Source: Fibrobacter succinogenes
Lineage (GTDB): Bacteria; Fibrobacterota; Fibrobacteria; Fibrobacterales; Fibrobacteraceae
Length of the DNA: 64,000 bases
Assembly (NCBI GenBank): GCA_902791475.1
Contig: CADAWC010000020.1
Location: 1 to 64,000 of the forward strand
Direction: 5' to 3'
In this document: positions 1-9,527 of the stretch, one piece after another
Numbering within the stretch: the stretch's first letter is position 1
Layout of the letters: each line of letters begins with the position of its first letter
Made by a program: the position numbers and the translations under genes
The notes under the pieces: generated by a model
The model's input: the letters and a program-made list of their open reading frames with translations, nothing else
Told to the model about the DNA's origin: nothing
Database searches by the model: none

Positions 1-1
1 C

Positions 2-1126
<1,125 letters not shown>

Positions 1127-1141
1127 TCAAGACCTTTATAG

Positions 1142-1174
1142 AAAAAGTCGCAGCACTCCGCTGCGACTTTTTTT
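1142..1174 (+). terminator. Intrinsic terminator of pgi
   Basis: Stem AAAAAGTCGCAG / CTGCGACTTTTTTT with a 7-nt loop, followed by a T run, 15 bp after the pgi stop. The A-rich left arm makes it potentially bidirectional, serving also the convergent minus-strand gene. Confidence 0.9.
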
Positions 1175-1193
1175 GTACTCAATCTTACGCGTC

Positions 1194-3134
1194 CTAAACT
1201 TCCACGCCCTTTTCTTTGAGCACCGCCATCACCTCGTCATACGGGAGCGGTTTCGAATAATAATAGCCCTGCACGCGGTCGCATCTAATTTCCTTCAAGA
1301 AATCCAGATGTTCCTTTGTTTCCACACCTTCCGAAAGCGTGCCAATATGCAATAGCTTAGCCATTTCCACAATGGCGCGGATAATCACCTTGGACTTTTC
1401 CGAGAAGTTTCGCAAGAACATCATGTCGATTTTCAAAAAGTCAAAGTCATAGTCTTTCAGTACGTTCAACGACGAGAAGCCCGAGCCAAAGTCATCCATC
1501 CAGACTTCAAAACCGTCTTTCTGGAAACGCGTCACCTGCTCACGGATATAGCCGTCCTCGTCACCATCCAGCACCGATTCCGTAATCTCGATATGGATCA
1601 TTTTATGCGGCACATCGTATTCTTTGGTCAACCGCGTGAGTTCCTTATAAATGTCACTCAGCTTAAAGTCCAGGCGCGAGAGGTTGAACGAAATCGGAAC
1701 GCACTTGTGCCCCAAATTCGTTTCCTTACGATACTTTTCGCAAATTTTCTTGAGCATGAACAAGTCTAGTTTCTGGATCAAATGAGCGTCTTCGAGAATG
1801 CCGACAAATTCAAACGGAGGCAAGAATCCGTGTTCTGGGTCATCCCAACGGGCAAGCGCTTCAAAGCCACACAATTTATTCGTATTAATATCAACAACGG
1901 GCTGATAATAAACCTTGATATACTCGTTTTTCACAGCATCATCAATATGCGCAATCAAGTACATTTTCAAGCGTTCGCGGGCCCCCATCTCATCTACATA
2001 AACCGCAAGATATTCATCGTAAACACCCTTGGTCGTCGCTTCCGCAAGGCGAGCCCTCATAAAGCAACGTTCTACATTTTCATTTTCCACGCGCTGCACA
2101 TACACGCCAGCCTTGATTTCAAGCACGCCCTGAGTCGAGAAACCTCGAATTTTATCATGCGCCTCTTTTATTTTGGATTCCACCCCGGCAGCATCGCACA
2201 CCACGCGGAACGTATCGCACGACACGTGCATCACATAGCGTTCCCCAAACAGCGACTTGAACACGCTCGCCATAAAGCGTAACGCATTATCGCCTTCTTC
2301 AAAGCCAAGCCTTTCGTTAAACGCTTTGAAATTTTCCAAATCAAAAACGACAAACGCATAACGTTTTTTACGATTTCTAAAGAGCAAATCCAGAACATAG
2401 TTCGAGAACAAAAGTTCATTCGGCAGCCCCGTCAGTTTGTCATGGTTACGCGCAATTTCAGCCTGCTGCGTCAGTCGCACCATTCTAAAGATAAGTTTCA
2501 CGGCAATCGTAAGCGTAAGCCAGAAAAGCCAAGCAACAAATACCAAATAATTCAAAAATTCTGGAGTCACCTCGATCATGCGTACGCACACATACATGGC
2601 GAGGTTCACAAACAAGCTAAACAACGTAACAAAGCCCAGGAAACCGAACCGCGTAAAAATTTGCGTATTGCGTACAAACAAAAGTTCATTCCAAAGAAGC
2701 CGCCACCAAATGACAATCGCGACCAAGTTCACCAAGGCCGCCCCGACTTGCGTCTTGCCCACGACCATGCCGAGGTAACCGACACCGACAGACGCCGATA
2801 TCAAGAACAGCGATTGCGACCAATGGACAGAGAGTTTTTTATTGAACACAAAAATTACAAGCGGAATCAGCACGATGCGGCTCAGATAGTCCACGATTAC
2901 ATCGAGCATCAAAGGGACCTTGCCCATCATGCACGAAAGCAAATGCATGAGCCCGTGATAAAGCGCATCCGCATAAATCATGAACGGGGTCATCGAGAAA
3001 ATTGCGCCCCAAAAAAGCACTCTCTTCAGGTTCTGTTTTTCGTCAAACGCCACCAGCATAGCAAGCAAAAAGCCGCTAACCAACAGCGACGGGAAAAAGA
3101 ACACATGACTTGCGTAATCCAGAAAATTTATCAT
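1194..3134 (-). CDS. Membrane EAL-domain protein with degenerate GGDEF (probable c-di-GMP phosphodiesterase)
   Basis: 646 aa. The first ~220 residues hold about seven hydrophobic segments (integral membrane sensor), followed by a GGDEF-like domain (about 230-380) and an EAL domain (about 385-640). In the GGDEF-like domain the active-site loop reads SCDTF instead of GGDEF, so diguanylate cyclase activity is unlikely. The EAL domain keeps FEALARW, NLSRLDF, IEITES, DDFGSGFSSL, KIDMMF, EGVET and QGYYYSKPLP, the residues expected for c-di-GMP hydrolysis. The probable role is lowering c-di-GMP in response to a membrane signal. It is transcribed alone toward the pgi terminator. The start ATG lies just after an AT-rich stretch with a TATAAT-like box near 3150. 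Activity is inferred from motifs, not shown. Confidence 0.9.
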   Translation of the reverse strand: MINFLDYASHVFFFPSLLVSGFLLAMLVAFDEKQNLKRVLFWGAIFSMTPFMIYADALYHGLMHLLSCMMGKVPLMLDVIVDYLSRIVLIPLVIFVFNKKLSVHWSQSLFLISASVGVGYLGMVVGKTQVGAALVNLVAIVIWWRLLWNELLFVRNTQIFTRFGFLGFVTLFSLFVNLAMYVCVRMIEVTPEFLNYLVFVAWLFWLTLTIAVKLIFRMVRLTQQAEIARNHDKLTGLPNELLFSNYVLDLLFRNRKKRYAFVVFDLENFKAFNERLGFEEGDNALRFMASVFKSLFGERYVMHVSCDTFRVVCDAAGVESKIKEAHDKIRGFSTQGVLEIKAGVYVQRVENENVERCFMRARLAEATTKGVYDEYLAVYVDEMGARERLKMYLIAHIDDAVKNEYIKVYYQPVVDINTNKLCGFEALARWDDPEHGFLPPFEFVGILEDAHLIQKLDLFMLKKICEKYRKETNLGHKCVPISFNLSRLDFKLSDIYKELTRLTKEYDVPHKMIHIEITESVLDGDEDGYIREQVTRFQKDGFEVWMDDFGSGFSSLNVLKDYDFDFLKIDMMFLRNFSEKSKVIIRAIVEMAKLLHIGTLSEGVETKEHLDFLKEIRCDRVQGYYYSKPLPYDEVMAVLKEKGVEV

Positions 3135-3242
3135 TGCTTATACCCTAGTATTATAAATATAATGTATAACCCCATCCCGCGCACGCGAATGGTGAAAAAA
3201 CGCACATTTTAGGCGCTATACATTGGAATAAGCGCCAGGGAT

Positions 3243-3512
3243 TTACTTCACTTTACTAAAATCAAGCCTATCATCAACCGGAATAGGATCATTCAAATTC
3301 TGGACATTGACATCCACCGGTTCGGGCGTTCCAGAATTCGACGGCGGCGCAGGCATTTTCGTCATTTGGACAGTCTGATCATCGCGACCTTCCTTTCGCA
3401 ATTGCATTTCATCCGGATTATTTCCACCACCGATTACAGCGGGGCAATCCCTCGGATTATCGCACGCACAACCTAAGACAAACAAAGAAAAAGCAATCAA
3501 AACAAATTTCAT
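3243..3512 (-). CDS. Small Pro/Asp-rich lipoprotein, unknown function
   Basis: 89 aa starting MKFVLIAFSLFVLGCACD, a lipoprotein signal with lipobox LGCA (Cys15). The mature part is short, low-complexity and rich in Pro, Asn and Asp, with no recognisable domain. A longer open frame continues upstream on the same strand, but it overlaps the opposite-strand collagen-like gene and reads as its shadow, so the ATG at 3512 is preferred. It is divergent from the collagen-like lipoprotein with 91 bp between the starts. An imperfect GGCGCT/AGCGCC hairpin lies downstream near 3212-3236. The function is not recognised. Confidence 0.65.
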   Translation of the reverse strand: MKFVLIAFSLFVLGCACDNPRDCPAVIGGGNNPDEMQLRKEGRDDQTVQMTKMPAPPSNSGTPEPVDVNVQNLNDPIPVDDRLDFSKVK

Positions 3513-3603
3513 ATTTTGTAACGTACAAAATAGAGCCATAGCACCCGGCGGTGAGCGCAATTTTTTAAATTTGGCGCGAAAAAATTTCATTTGGGAGCAA
3601 TAT

Positions 3604-5910
3604 ATGAAATCCAAATTACTCTTAACAACATCAATTTTCACACTTTCCATGCTCACGGGCTGCCTTGACGAGGTCACCGAAGCAAGCGCCCTGGACGTGT
3701 CCGAACTCACCTGCAAAACGGAACCGCTAGATGACAACAGCGGTCTCAAGATTATTTGCGGCGGCGATTCCGTGGGAGTCGTGCAGAACGGTAAAGATGG
3801 TAAGGATGGCGAAGACGGCAAATCCGGCGCCGACGGTAAAGACGGCAAGGATGGTGCCGACGGTAAAGATGGCTCGTCCTGCACGATTGCTGAAAACGCA
3901 GAAATCAACGGCTACGACGTGTTCTGCGGCGATGAAAAAATCGGATCCATCGTAAATGGTAAAGATGGAGAAAAGGGGGCCGACGGTAAGGACGGCAAGG
4001 ATGGCGATAAAGGCGACAACGGTGATGACGGCAAAGATGGTAAGGATGGAACGTCCTGCATTGTTAAAGAAAACACAGAAATAAACGGCTACGACGTTAT
4101 TTGCGCTAGCGAGAAAATCGGCGAATTGCGCAACGGCAAAGACGGCAAGGATGGTAAGGACGGTAAAGACGGCGCGGCTGTAGGTTCTTGCACCGTCGTC
4201 GTGAACGAAGACATCGATGGCTACGATGTCGTATGCGGCGACGAAAAAGTTGGTGAACTCCGCAATGGCGCCAAAGGAGCTGACGGTAAGAACGGTGAAA
4301 ACGGTAAAGATGGCCACGACGGTTCATCTTGCACAGTCGAAGAAAACGACGATATCAATGGTTACGACGTCATCTGCGGCGACAAGAAGGTCGGCGAGCT
4401 CCGAAACGGTGCTAAGGGCGAAAACGGGAAAGACGGCAAGGATGGTGCCGACGGTAAAGACGGCTCGTCCTGCACGATTGCTGAAAACGCAGAAATCAAT
4501 GGTTACGACGTGTTCTGCGGCGATGAAAAAATCGGATCCATCGTAAATGGTAAAGATGGAGAAAAGGGGGCCGACGGCAAGGACGGTGATAAAGGCGCGG
4601 ACGGTAAAGATGGCTCGTCCTGCACGATTGCTGAAAATGCCGAAATCGACGGTTACGACGTCATCTGCGACAACAAGAAGGTAGGCGAACTCCGAAACGG
4701 CGCTAAGGGCGAAAACGGGAAAGACGGTTCGTCCTGCACGATTGCTGAAAATGCAGAAATCGACGGTTATGACGTCATCTGCGGCAACAAGAAGGTCGGT
4801 GAACTCCGAAACGGCGCTAAGGGCGAAAACGGGAAAGACGGCAAGGACGGTGCCGACGGTAAAGATGGCTCGTCATGCACGATTGCTGAAAACGCAGAAA
4901 TTGATGGTTACGACGTCATCTGCGGCGACAAGAAGGTCGGCGAGCTCCGAAACGGCAAAGACGCCGTCCCACCCTCTTCTAGCAGCACAACACCTTCTAG
5001 TAGTAGCGAAGTTTCCTCTAGCAGTGAAATATCCTCTAGTAGCGAAACCCCGTCCAGTTCCAGCGTCGAACAGCTCAGCGAAATGTGCAAAACGCTCCGC
5101 GCCACAACGGACGTATTCAATTCCCTGTACGACGTTCTTGGCTGCACCCGTTCTGACGAAAAAGTCGTCATCATCCTGCGCCACGCCCAACGCGACATTC
5201 ACAAATACGGCGATGACGATGGCCTCATCGAAGTCGGCAGACAGCAAGCAAAACAAGTCGGCGAGAAACTAAAGGAGCTCAACCTCGACGATTTCTATTA
5301 TATGTACACCAACGTCAAGCGCACCGCAGAAACCGCACAAATCATCGCCATTAACAAAGGCGAAAACGTTTCGACAGACATCAACGACTGGCACAAACAC
5401 AACATCGCAAACCTAACCGAAATCAACCAGAGCCTGAAAGAATCTTGGTACGTCAAGCCCAACCAAAATGCAAGCAACTGCAAAGGTGGCGCTAGCTGGG
5501 GCTGGAGTTCTTACTCCAAAATCGCCTATCAAGAATACGACGACGACAACAACCGTCAAAACTGCGAAAACGCATTCTACCCCATTGACACTAGAATTGA
5601 AACATTCATCGGCAACTACTTCACATACGAACAAATGCACAAATACACCTTGGCAATTTCTCACGACCAATACCTCGTGCCATTCGTCATTACAATCAGC
5701 AACAAAAAAATTCACGACGACGTCGTCAACTCCAAATACGACCTCCGCTTCCACAAGCATGACCGCAGCATTAACGGGAATCCAGATTTCAACTACTGGA
5801 TAAACTACCTCGCCGGCGTAGTACTCATCGTCGATTCGGACAACAATGTTATAAAGCTCCCTGTCAAGGCTCTCGACGACGGATTCCTGCGCGAATACAA
5901 AAATCCATAA
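3604..5910 (+). CDS. Collagen-like repeat lipoprotein with C-terminal histidine phosphatase domain
   Basis: 768 aa. The lipoprotein signal ends at LSMLTGC (Cys20). Residues about 60-455 consist of Gly-Lys-Asp/Gly-Ala-Asp collagen-like triplets (GKDGKDGADGKDG) alternating with eight ~30-residue modules of the type SSCTIAENAEI-GYDVIC-GDKKVGELRNG, each with two cysteines; a degenerate ninth lies at the N-terminus. A Ser/Thr-rich linker (about 457-490) leads to a phosphoglycerate-mutase-like histidine phosphatase domain. That domain has ILRHAQRD (R-H-A, about 525-530), NVKRTAETA and a late SHDQYL histidine. The ATG at 3604 is chosen because GGGAG sits 6 bp upstream and it gives a proper signal peptide; an upstream in-frame TTG (3571) does not. 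It ends with a GC-rich terminator. The phosphatase call rests on the motifs; the substrate is unknown. Confidence 0.85.
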   Translation: MKSKLLLTTSIFTLSMLTGCLDEVTEASALDVSELTCKTEPLDDNSGLKIICGGDSVGVVQNGKDGKDGEDGKSGADGKDGKDGADGKDGSSCTIAENAEINGYDVFCGDEKIGSIVNGKDGEKGADGKDGKDGDKGDNGDDGKDGKDGTSCIVKENTEINGYDVICASEKIGELRNGKDGKDGKDGKDGAAVGSCTVVVNEDIDGYDVVCGDEKVGELRNGAKGADGKNGENGKDGHDGSSCTVEENDDINGYDVICGDKKVGELRNGAKGENGKDGKDGADGKDGSSCTIAENAEINGYDVFCGDEKIGSIVNGKDGEKGADGKDGDKGADGKDGSSCTIAENAEIDGYDVICDNKKVGELRNGAKGENGKDGSSCTIAENAEIDGYDVICGNKKVGELRNGAKGENGKDGKDGADGKDGSSCTIAENAEIDGYDVICGDKKVGELRNGKDAVPPSSSSTTPSSSSEVSSSSEISSSSETPSSSSVEQLSEMCKTLRATTDVFNSLYDVLGCTRSDEKVVIILRHAQRDIHKYGDDDGLIEVGRQQAKQVGEKLKELNLDDFYYMYTNVKRTAETAQIIAINKGENVSTDINDWHKHNIANLTEINQSLKESWYVKPNQNASNCKGGASWGWSSYSKIAYQEYDDDNNRQNCENAFYPIDTRIETFIGNYFTYEQMHKYTLAISHDQYLVPFVITISNKKIHDDVVNSKYDLRFHKHDRSINGNPDFNYWINYLAGVVLIVDSDNNVIKLPVKALDDGFLREYKNP
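3785..4975 (+). repeat. Intragenic tandem repeats encoding collagen-like triplets and Cys modules
   Basis: Near-identical DNA blocks such as GGTAAAGATGGTAAGGATGG alternate with copies of the ~95-bp module encoding SSCTIAEN...GYDV. Copies at about 3870-3965 and 4465-4560 are almost identical, as are those at about 4610-4720, 4730-4830 and 4870-4960. This points to recent duplication and likely length variation between strains. Confidence 0.85.
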
Positions 5911-5921
5911 CACAAAGCTTC

Positions 5922-5947
5922 AAAGCCCCCGCCCGGGGGCTTTTTTT
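5922..5947 (+). terminator. Intrinsic terminator after the collagen-like gene
   Basis: AAAGCCCCC GCCC GGGGGCTTTTTTT, 11 bp after the stop codon; a very stable stem followed by seven T. Confidence 0.92.
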
Positions 5948-5982
5948 GTATATTCAGCGTGTCCCAACAGCCCCGAAAAAGC

Positions 5983-6280
5983 GATTGATGCATATAAAAA
6001 CACTAAAAGCTCATTTTTATATGCATCAATCTCATCACAAAAGACTTTGAGCAACGCATTTTTGAGCGCCCATGCATATAAAAAATTCAAATACAGAGAT
6101 TTATATGCATTTTACATACAAATTTCACATTACACAATAAGCAAAACATCAATTTTCAACCATTCAATGCATATAAAACACCAGCCACCCGTCATCTTAT
6201 ATGCATACACTTACCAAGCGCGCCTTCCAAAATAAGCAAGCATGCATATAAAAGCTTCAATTTCACAAATTTATATGCAT
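5983..6280. repeat. Array of four ATGCATATAAA inverted-repeat units
   Basis: Four units, each a pair of inverted half-sites ATGCATATAA(A) ... (T)TTATATGCAT. Unit 1 (5983-6031) has perfect 18-bp arms, GATTGATGCATATAAAAA and its complement, with a 13-nt spacer. Unit 2 is 6072-6110 (11-bp arms), unit 3 is 6167-6206 (10-bp arms) and unit 4 is 6242-6280 (11-bp arms). Spacers differ in sequence and are 13-20 nt long. Unit starts are 75-95 bp apart. A second three-unit array of the same motif occurs at 13906-14111. No gene is seen in 5911-6397; the array fills most of it. Confidence 0.9.
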
Positions 6281-6397
6281 CGCATCAAAAATCAGACAAG
6301 TCCTTGCTAACTACCGTTTGCAAAATGAACCAATTTCAGCAAAACATGTACTTTTCTGGCAAAAGCATTGTAAATTAGCCATACGAAGGAGTAATAC

Positions 6398-7213
6398 ATG
6401 AGCTCAAATTTAGACCAAGTCATCGCCCCCATCATTTCGCAACTCAAAGCCAAGCAAACAGCCCTGCAAGAAATACTAAAATCGATAAAACTTTCAAAAA
6501 ATTCTCCAAAAGAAAAACTAAGAGTTCTCTCTAAAAAGAACTGTTTTCAATACTACATCATAAAGGAATCAGGAGAAACCAACGGTACATATCTCCCTCA
6601 CAAAGAAATTCGCAAAGCGGCATTAATCGCCCAGCGAGATTATAACAAAGCCGCGGCGAGCATTCTGAAGAAACAAATTAAAGCCATCGACTCGTTCCTC
6701 GCAATTTACAACCCCGACGAACTAGACAACGCTTACGTCAAACTCCACCCAGGTCGCCGCGCGCTCATCACACCCGCGCGTGAACCCGACAGCGAGTTCA
6801 TCGAAGCGTGGCGGCACCTTCCCTACACCAGCAAGCCCTTTGAAATCAACGCACCCGAGTACTACACTGCAAGCGGCGCGCGCGTCCGCTCAAAATCCGA
6901 AGTCATCATTGCAGACGCTCTCGACCGCGCAGGCATCCCCTACCGCTATGAATTTCCCACGAGCGTCAAGGGCTGGGGCACGCTCTACCCCAATTTCACC
7001 TGTCTACGCCCCAGCACCCGCGAAGAAGTCATCTGGGAGCACTTCGGCCTCATGGGTGACCCCGACTATGCCGAGAACGCCGTTCAAAAGTTCGCACACT
7101 ACGCCGCCAGCGGTTATATTCTTGGCAAAAATTTCATCGCCACATTCAAAAGCGGCACAACAACGCTTTCCGTCAAGCAAGTGCAAAGCTACATCGACAC
7201 TTTGCTAAAATGA
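6398..7213 (+). CDS. PD-(D/E)XK nuclease-like conserved hypothetical protein
   Basis: 271 aa, cytoplasmic. The N-terminal half (1-110) is Lys-rich and helical, without a recognised domain. The C-terminal half has the order RSKSEVIIADALDRAGIPYRYE - YPNFTCLRP - EVIWEHFGLMGDPDYAENAVQK - GKNFIATF. I recognise this as the pattern of a widespread family of restriction-endonuclease-fold hypothetical proteins (usual form: SKSE ... YPDFT ... YWEHFGMMDD). Here the position usually occupied by the metal-binding Asp is Asn (YPNFT), so catalysis may be altered. GAAGGAG lies 8 bp before the ATG. It follows the four inverted repeats, which occupy its upstream region. The nuclease-fold assignment is moderate confidence; the role is unknown. 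Confidence 0.7.
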   Translation: MSSNLDQVIAPIISQLKAKQTALQEILKSIKLSKNSPKEKLRVLSKKNCFQYYIIKESGETNGTYLPHKEIRKAALIAQRDYNKAAASILKKQIKAIDSFLAIYNPDELDNAYVKLHPGRRALITPAREPDSEFIEAWRHLPYTSKPFEINAPEYYTASGARVRSKSEVIIADALDRAGIPYRYEFPTSVKGWGTLYPNFTCLRPSTREEVIWEHFGLMGDPDYAENAVQKFAHYAASGYILGKNFIATFKSGTTTLSVKQVQSYIDTLLK

Positions 7214-7222
7214 ACAAATTCT

Positions 7223-7417
7223 TTATTCCTCACACTCGGACACCGCTTTTTCAGAGCAGACGATATCGGCAAGTGCCGTATTTTCCGTTTTCCGCATGCA
7301 CTCCTCATACATAGAACTTTGGCACGGGTCAGAATGCGAATAGCCACATGAGCACATTGCAAACAAAAGGAGACCTGCAACAAGTCTCCTTACAATCACA
7401 AACAAATTAGCATCCAT
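7223..7417 (-). CDS. Small cysteine-rich lipoprotein
   Basis: 64 aa. A hydrophobic N-terminus ends in the lipobox-like LLLFAMCSCG; the ~45-residue mature part has five further cysteines and no known domain. AAAGGC stands about 8 bp before the ATG (GATTATGGATGC). It lies downstream of moxR on the same strand with a ~100-bp gap and is convergent with the nuclease-like gene, stop to stop 9 bp apart. A small reading frame of this kind could be spurious, but the signal peptide and ribosome site support it. Confidence 0.55.
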   Translation of the reverse strand: MDANLFVIVRRLVAGLLLFAMCSCGYSHSDPCQSSMYEECMRKTENTALADIVCSEKAVSECEE

Positions 7418-7521
7418 AATCTAAGCCTTTAAGATATTTTGCGCTTTTCAAGCGCACGGCCCGGCGGCTCGGTCATGGGCTTTCGAGCAAGCTCGACGCC
7501 CGCGACGTTCGCATCCGGCAA

Positions 7522-8505
7522 TTACGGCACTTCGACGCTGTCGAGAATCTTCTGCACGACAGTTTCGGCAGTGACTTCTTCCGCTTCCGCTTCGTAGCTC
7601 AGGATCACACGGTGGCGGAGCACTTCCATCGCGACAGCCTTCACATCTTCCGGCGTCACGTAGGCACGGCCCTGGATAAACGCATGAGCCTTCGAAGCCT
7701 GGGCAAGGCCGATAGAAGCACGCGGCGAGGCGCCCACTTCCACAAAGCCCACCAAGTCGCTACGCTTGATGCTGCCCGGATCGCGCGTTGCCAAGACCAA
7801 GTTCACGATGTATTCGCGCACGCGTTCGTCCACATAAACCTGCTTCACGAGCTCGCGAGCCTTCAAGATATCTTCCTTCGTTGCAACAGCATTCGGCTGG
7901 CGGAGTCCTGCACCCGAGACAGCATCGAGAATCTTCATTTCGTCAGCCTTGTTCGGGTAGCTCACCTTCACCTTCAAGAGGAAACGGTCCACCTGAGCTT
8001 CCGGCAGCGGATACGTACCTTCCTGTTCAATCGGGTTCTGCGTGGCAAGCACCAAAAACGGTTCGTCAAGCTTGAACGTTTCGTCGCCAATCGTGATGTG
8101 GCGTTCCTGCATGGCTTCGAGCAAAGCACTCTGCACCTTCGACGGAGCACGGTTAATTTCATCAGCAAGCACAAGGTTCGTAAAAAGCGGGCCCTTGCGC
8201 GTCTCGAACTTCGCCTCGCGGGCGTTATAAATCGTCGTACCGAGCAAGTCCGCCGGCAACAAATCAGGAGTAAACTGGATACGCTTGAAATCGAGCGACA
8301 CTGCATCGGCAAAAGCCTTCACCGCAGTCGTCTTGGCCAAACCCGGGAGGCCCTCCAAAAGCACGTGGCCATCCGCCAAAATACCCGTCAGAATGCTCTC
8401 GACCATTGCCTTCTGACCAATCACCGTATCTTCAACTTCACGCAGCAAGTTCATGCAAAAAGAACTCTGCTGCTTCACCTTTTCCGAAAGTTCCTGAATA
8501 TCCAT
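7522..8505 (-). CDS. MoxR-family AAA+ ATPase
   Basis: 327 aa, full length for MoxR. Walker A is GLPGLAKTT and Walker B with sensor region is LVLADEINRAPSKVQSALLEAM; the family loop ATQNPIEQEGTYPLPEAQVDRF and the C-terminal lid domain are present. MoxR ATPases act as chaperone-like factors, usually with DUF58 and VWA (Bat) proteins, in metal-centre or envelope-protein maturation. No DUF58 or VWA gene is adjacent here; the only Bat-like protein in the window is at 17097-18245, about 9 kb away. AGAGGT lies 7 bp before the ATG. Probably monocistronic or first of a transcript with the small lipoprotein. Confidence 0.93.
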   Translation of the reverse strand: MDIQELSEKVKQQSSFCMNLLREVEDTVIGQKAMVESILTGILADGHVLLEGLPGLAKTTAVKAFADAVSLDFKRIQFTPDLLPADLLGTTIYNAREAKFETRKGPLFTNLVLADEINRAPSKVQSALLEAMQERHITIGDETFKLDEPFLVLATQNPIEQEGTYPLPEAQVDRFLLKVKVSYPNKADEMKILDAVSGAGLRQPNAVATKEDILKARELVKQVYVDERVREYIVNLVLATRDPGSIKRSDLVGFVEVGASPRASIGLAQASKAHAFIQGRAYVTPEDVKAVAMEVLRHRVILSYEAEAEEVTAETVVQKILDSVEVP

Positions 8506-8570
8506 TTATTTTACCTCTAAGTTTTTCATGCTTTAAGATACTAAAATCTTTCAAAAAAAACAAATGACGT

Positions 8571-8735
8571 GACAAAGTGGTTAGTGATTAGTGGTTGGTG
8601 GTTAGGGAGGAGGGGGGGGAAGGCTCCCCCTGATTGCAGCCTTGCCCTATTGTCATGCCCGCCACCGAGCGGGCACCTCCTTCTAGGGCAAGTCTTCCAT
8701 CACCCTCACGCCTAAGGGGCTGTGCCCCCTAACAC
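8571..8735. repeat. Intergenic dispersed repeats
   Basis: Holds a TTAGTGATTAGTGGTTGG tract (family also at 17080-17096, 33440-33490, 57745-57785 and 61540-61625). It also has a palindromic GTCATGCCCGCCACCGAGCG type unit and a CCTAAGGGGCTGTGCCCCCT hairpin, near-repeated at 10413-10437. No gene is visible in 8506-8744. Confidence 0.6.
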
Positions 8736-8744
8736 CCCCATCAT

Positions 8745-9527
8745 CTACCATCCAAAGAAACTTAAGGACAAAGAATATCGATCTACATCGGAAATCTTTT
8801 CATGCTTTTGAGGATTGCCTCTATAATCTTTGCGCTTATATGTCAAATCTCTCCCATAGCGGAATTCAAGACTCACCCTTGTGACATAATATGGAATAAA
8901 AGAGATATACGCACCACATCCAATTTCATCATAAAAAATGGGAGCCGATGGACCTACATTAAGCATCGATGAGGATTCTTCCACAACCATCGCTTCACGG
9001 CCATTTCTGGATAAATGTTGCGTCAAGCCAAATCGGAAATTGTCTCCCATAGGCAACTGTTCAATAATGGACACTCCTCCACCCCACTGAAAATATTTAT
9101 GTTCCACCTTTTCCAATTGCCACAACCACAAATTACTCCAACCCATTACACCGAAATAATCTGATACAAAACCTGCTTGCACATAGGGAGTCACATAATC
9201 AAGTCCAAATCCATACTTAAAATGCCCTATATTCTTTTGTAGCGAAAATTGAAAATCAACCGGCCATTCTTCACCAGTATAGTAATGATATTTATCATAC
9301 CATTCTTTAGAATGTTCTAACTTTTTAATATTATCTGCAACGTGCTCACCAACAAGAGCCAAATCTCCCCAAATTGCAGAAACCGAAAAATCTTTCACAA
9401 AAGAATCTTCACTCTTTTCCATAAACGTCGCTGCTGATGGCGGATGAATAATAGCAACGCTACACCCCGCCAGCATCGCCGCCACAAGCAGAACAAATAA
9501 ACAAAATCGTCCTACCAAATTCACCAT
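8745..9527 (-). CDS. PPSAA-family lipoprotein, paralog 1
   Basis: 260 aa. The signal peptide ends in the lipobox MLAGC (Cys22), followed by SVAIIHPPSAATFMEKSEDSF. Mature region: a beta-rich domain with YGFGLDYVTPYVQAGFVSDYFGVMGWSNLW, GGGVSIIEQLP, FGLTQHLSRNGRE and VSLEFRYGRDLTY, ending in an aromatic strand (SLSLSFFGW). The pattern of alternating amphipathic strands with a terminal aromatic residue suggests a small outer-membrane-associated beta structure; this is inference. It overlaps the upstream paralog by 7 bp (ATGGTGA), so the two are probably translationally coupled. About half its residues match the 9521-10273 paralog by eye. Function unknown. Confidence 0.8.
   Translation of the reverse strand: MVNLVGRFCLFVLLVAAMLAGCSVAIIHPPSAATFMEKSEDSFVKDFSVSAIWGDLALVGEHVADNIKKLEHSKEWYDKYHYYTGEEWPVDFQFSLQKNIGHFKYGFGLDYVTPYVQAGFVSDYFGVMGWSNLWLWQLEKVEHKYFQWGGGVSIIEQLPMGDNFRFGLTQHLSRNGREAMVVEESSSMLNVGPSAPIFYDEIGCGAYISFIPYYVTRVSLEFRYGRDLTYKRKDYRGNPQKHEKISDVDRYSLSLSFFGW

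Noticed and set aside
3243..3908. Longer minus-strand frame reading SPSLPSLPSAP upstream of the small lipoprotein
   Set aside because: The N-terminal half is the reverse shadow of the collagen-like repeat gene; the lipoprotein signal with ATG at 3512 is the real start.
5983..6280. CRISPR array
   Set aside because: Repeats are inverted pairs with irregular spacing and no uniform direct repeat; no cas genes.
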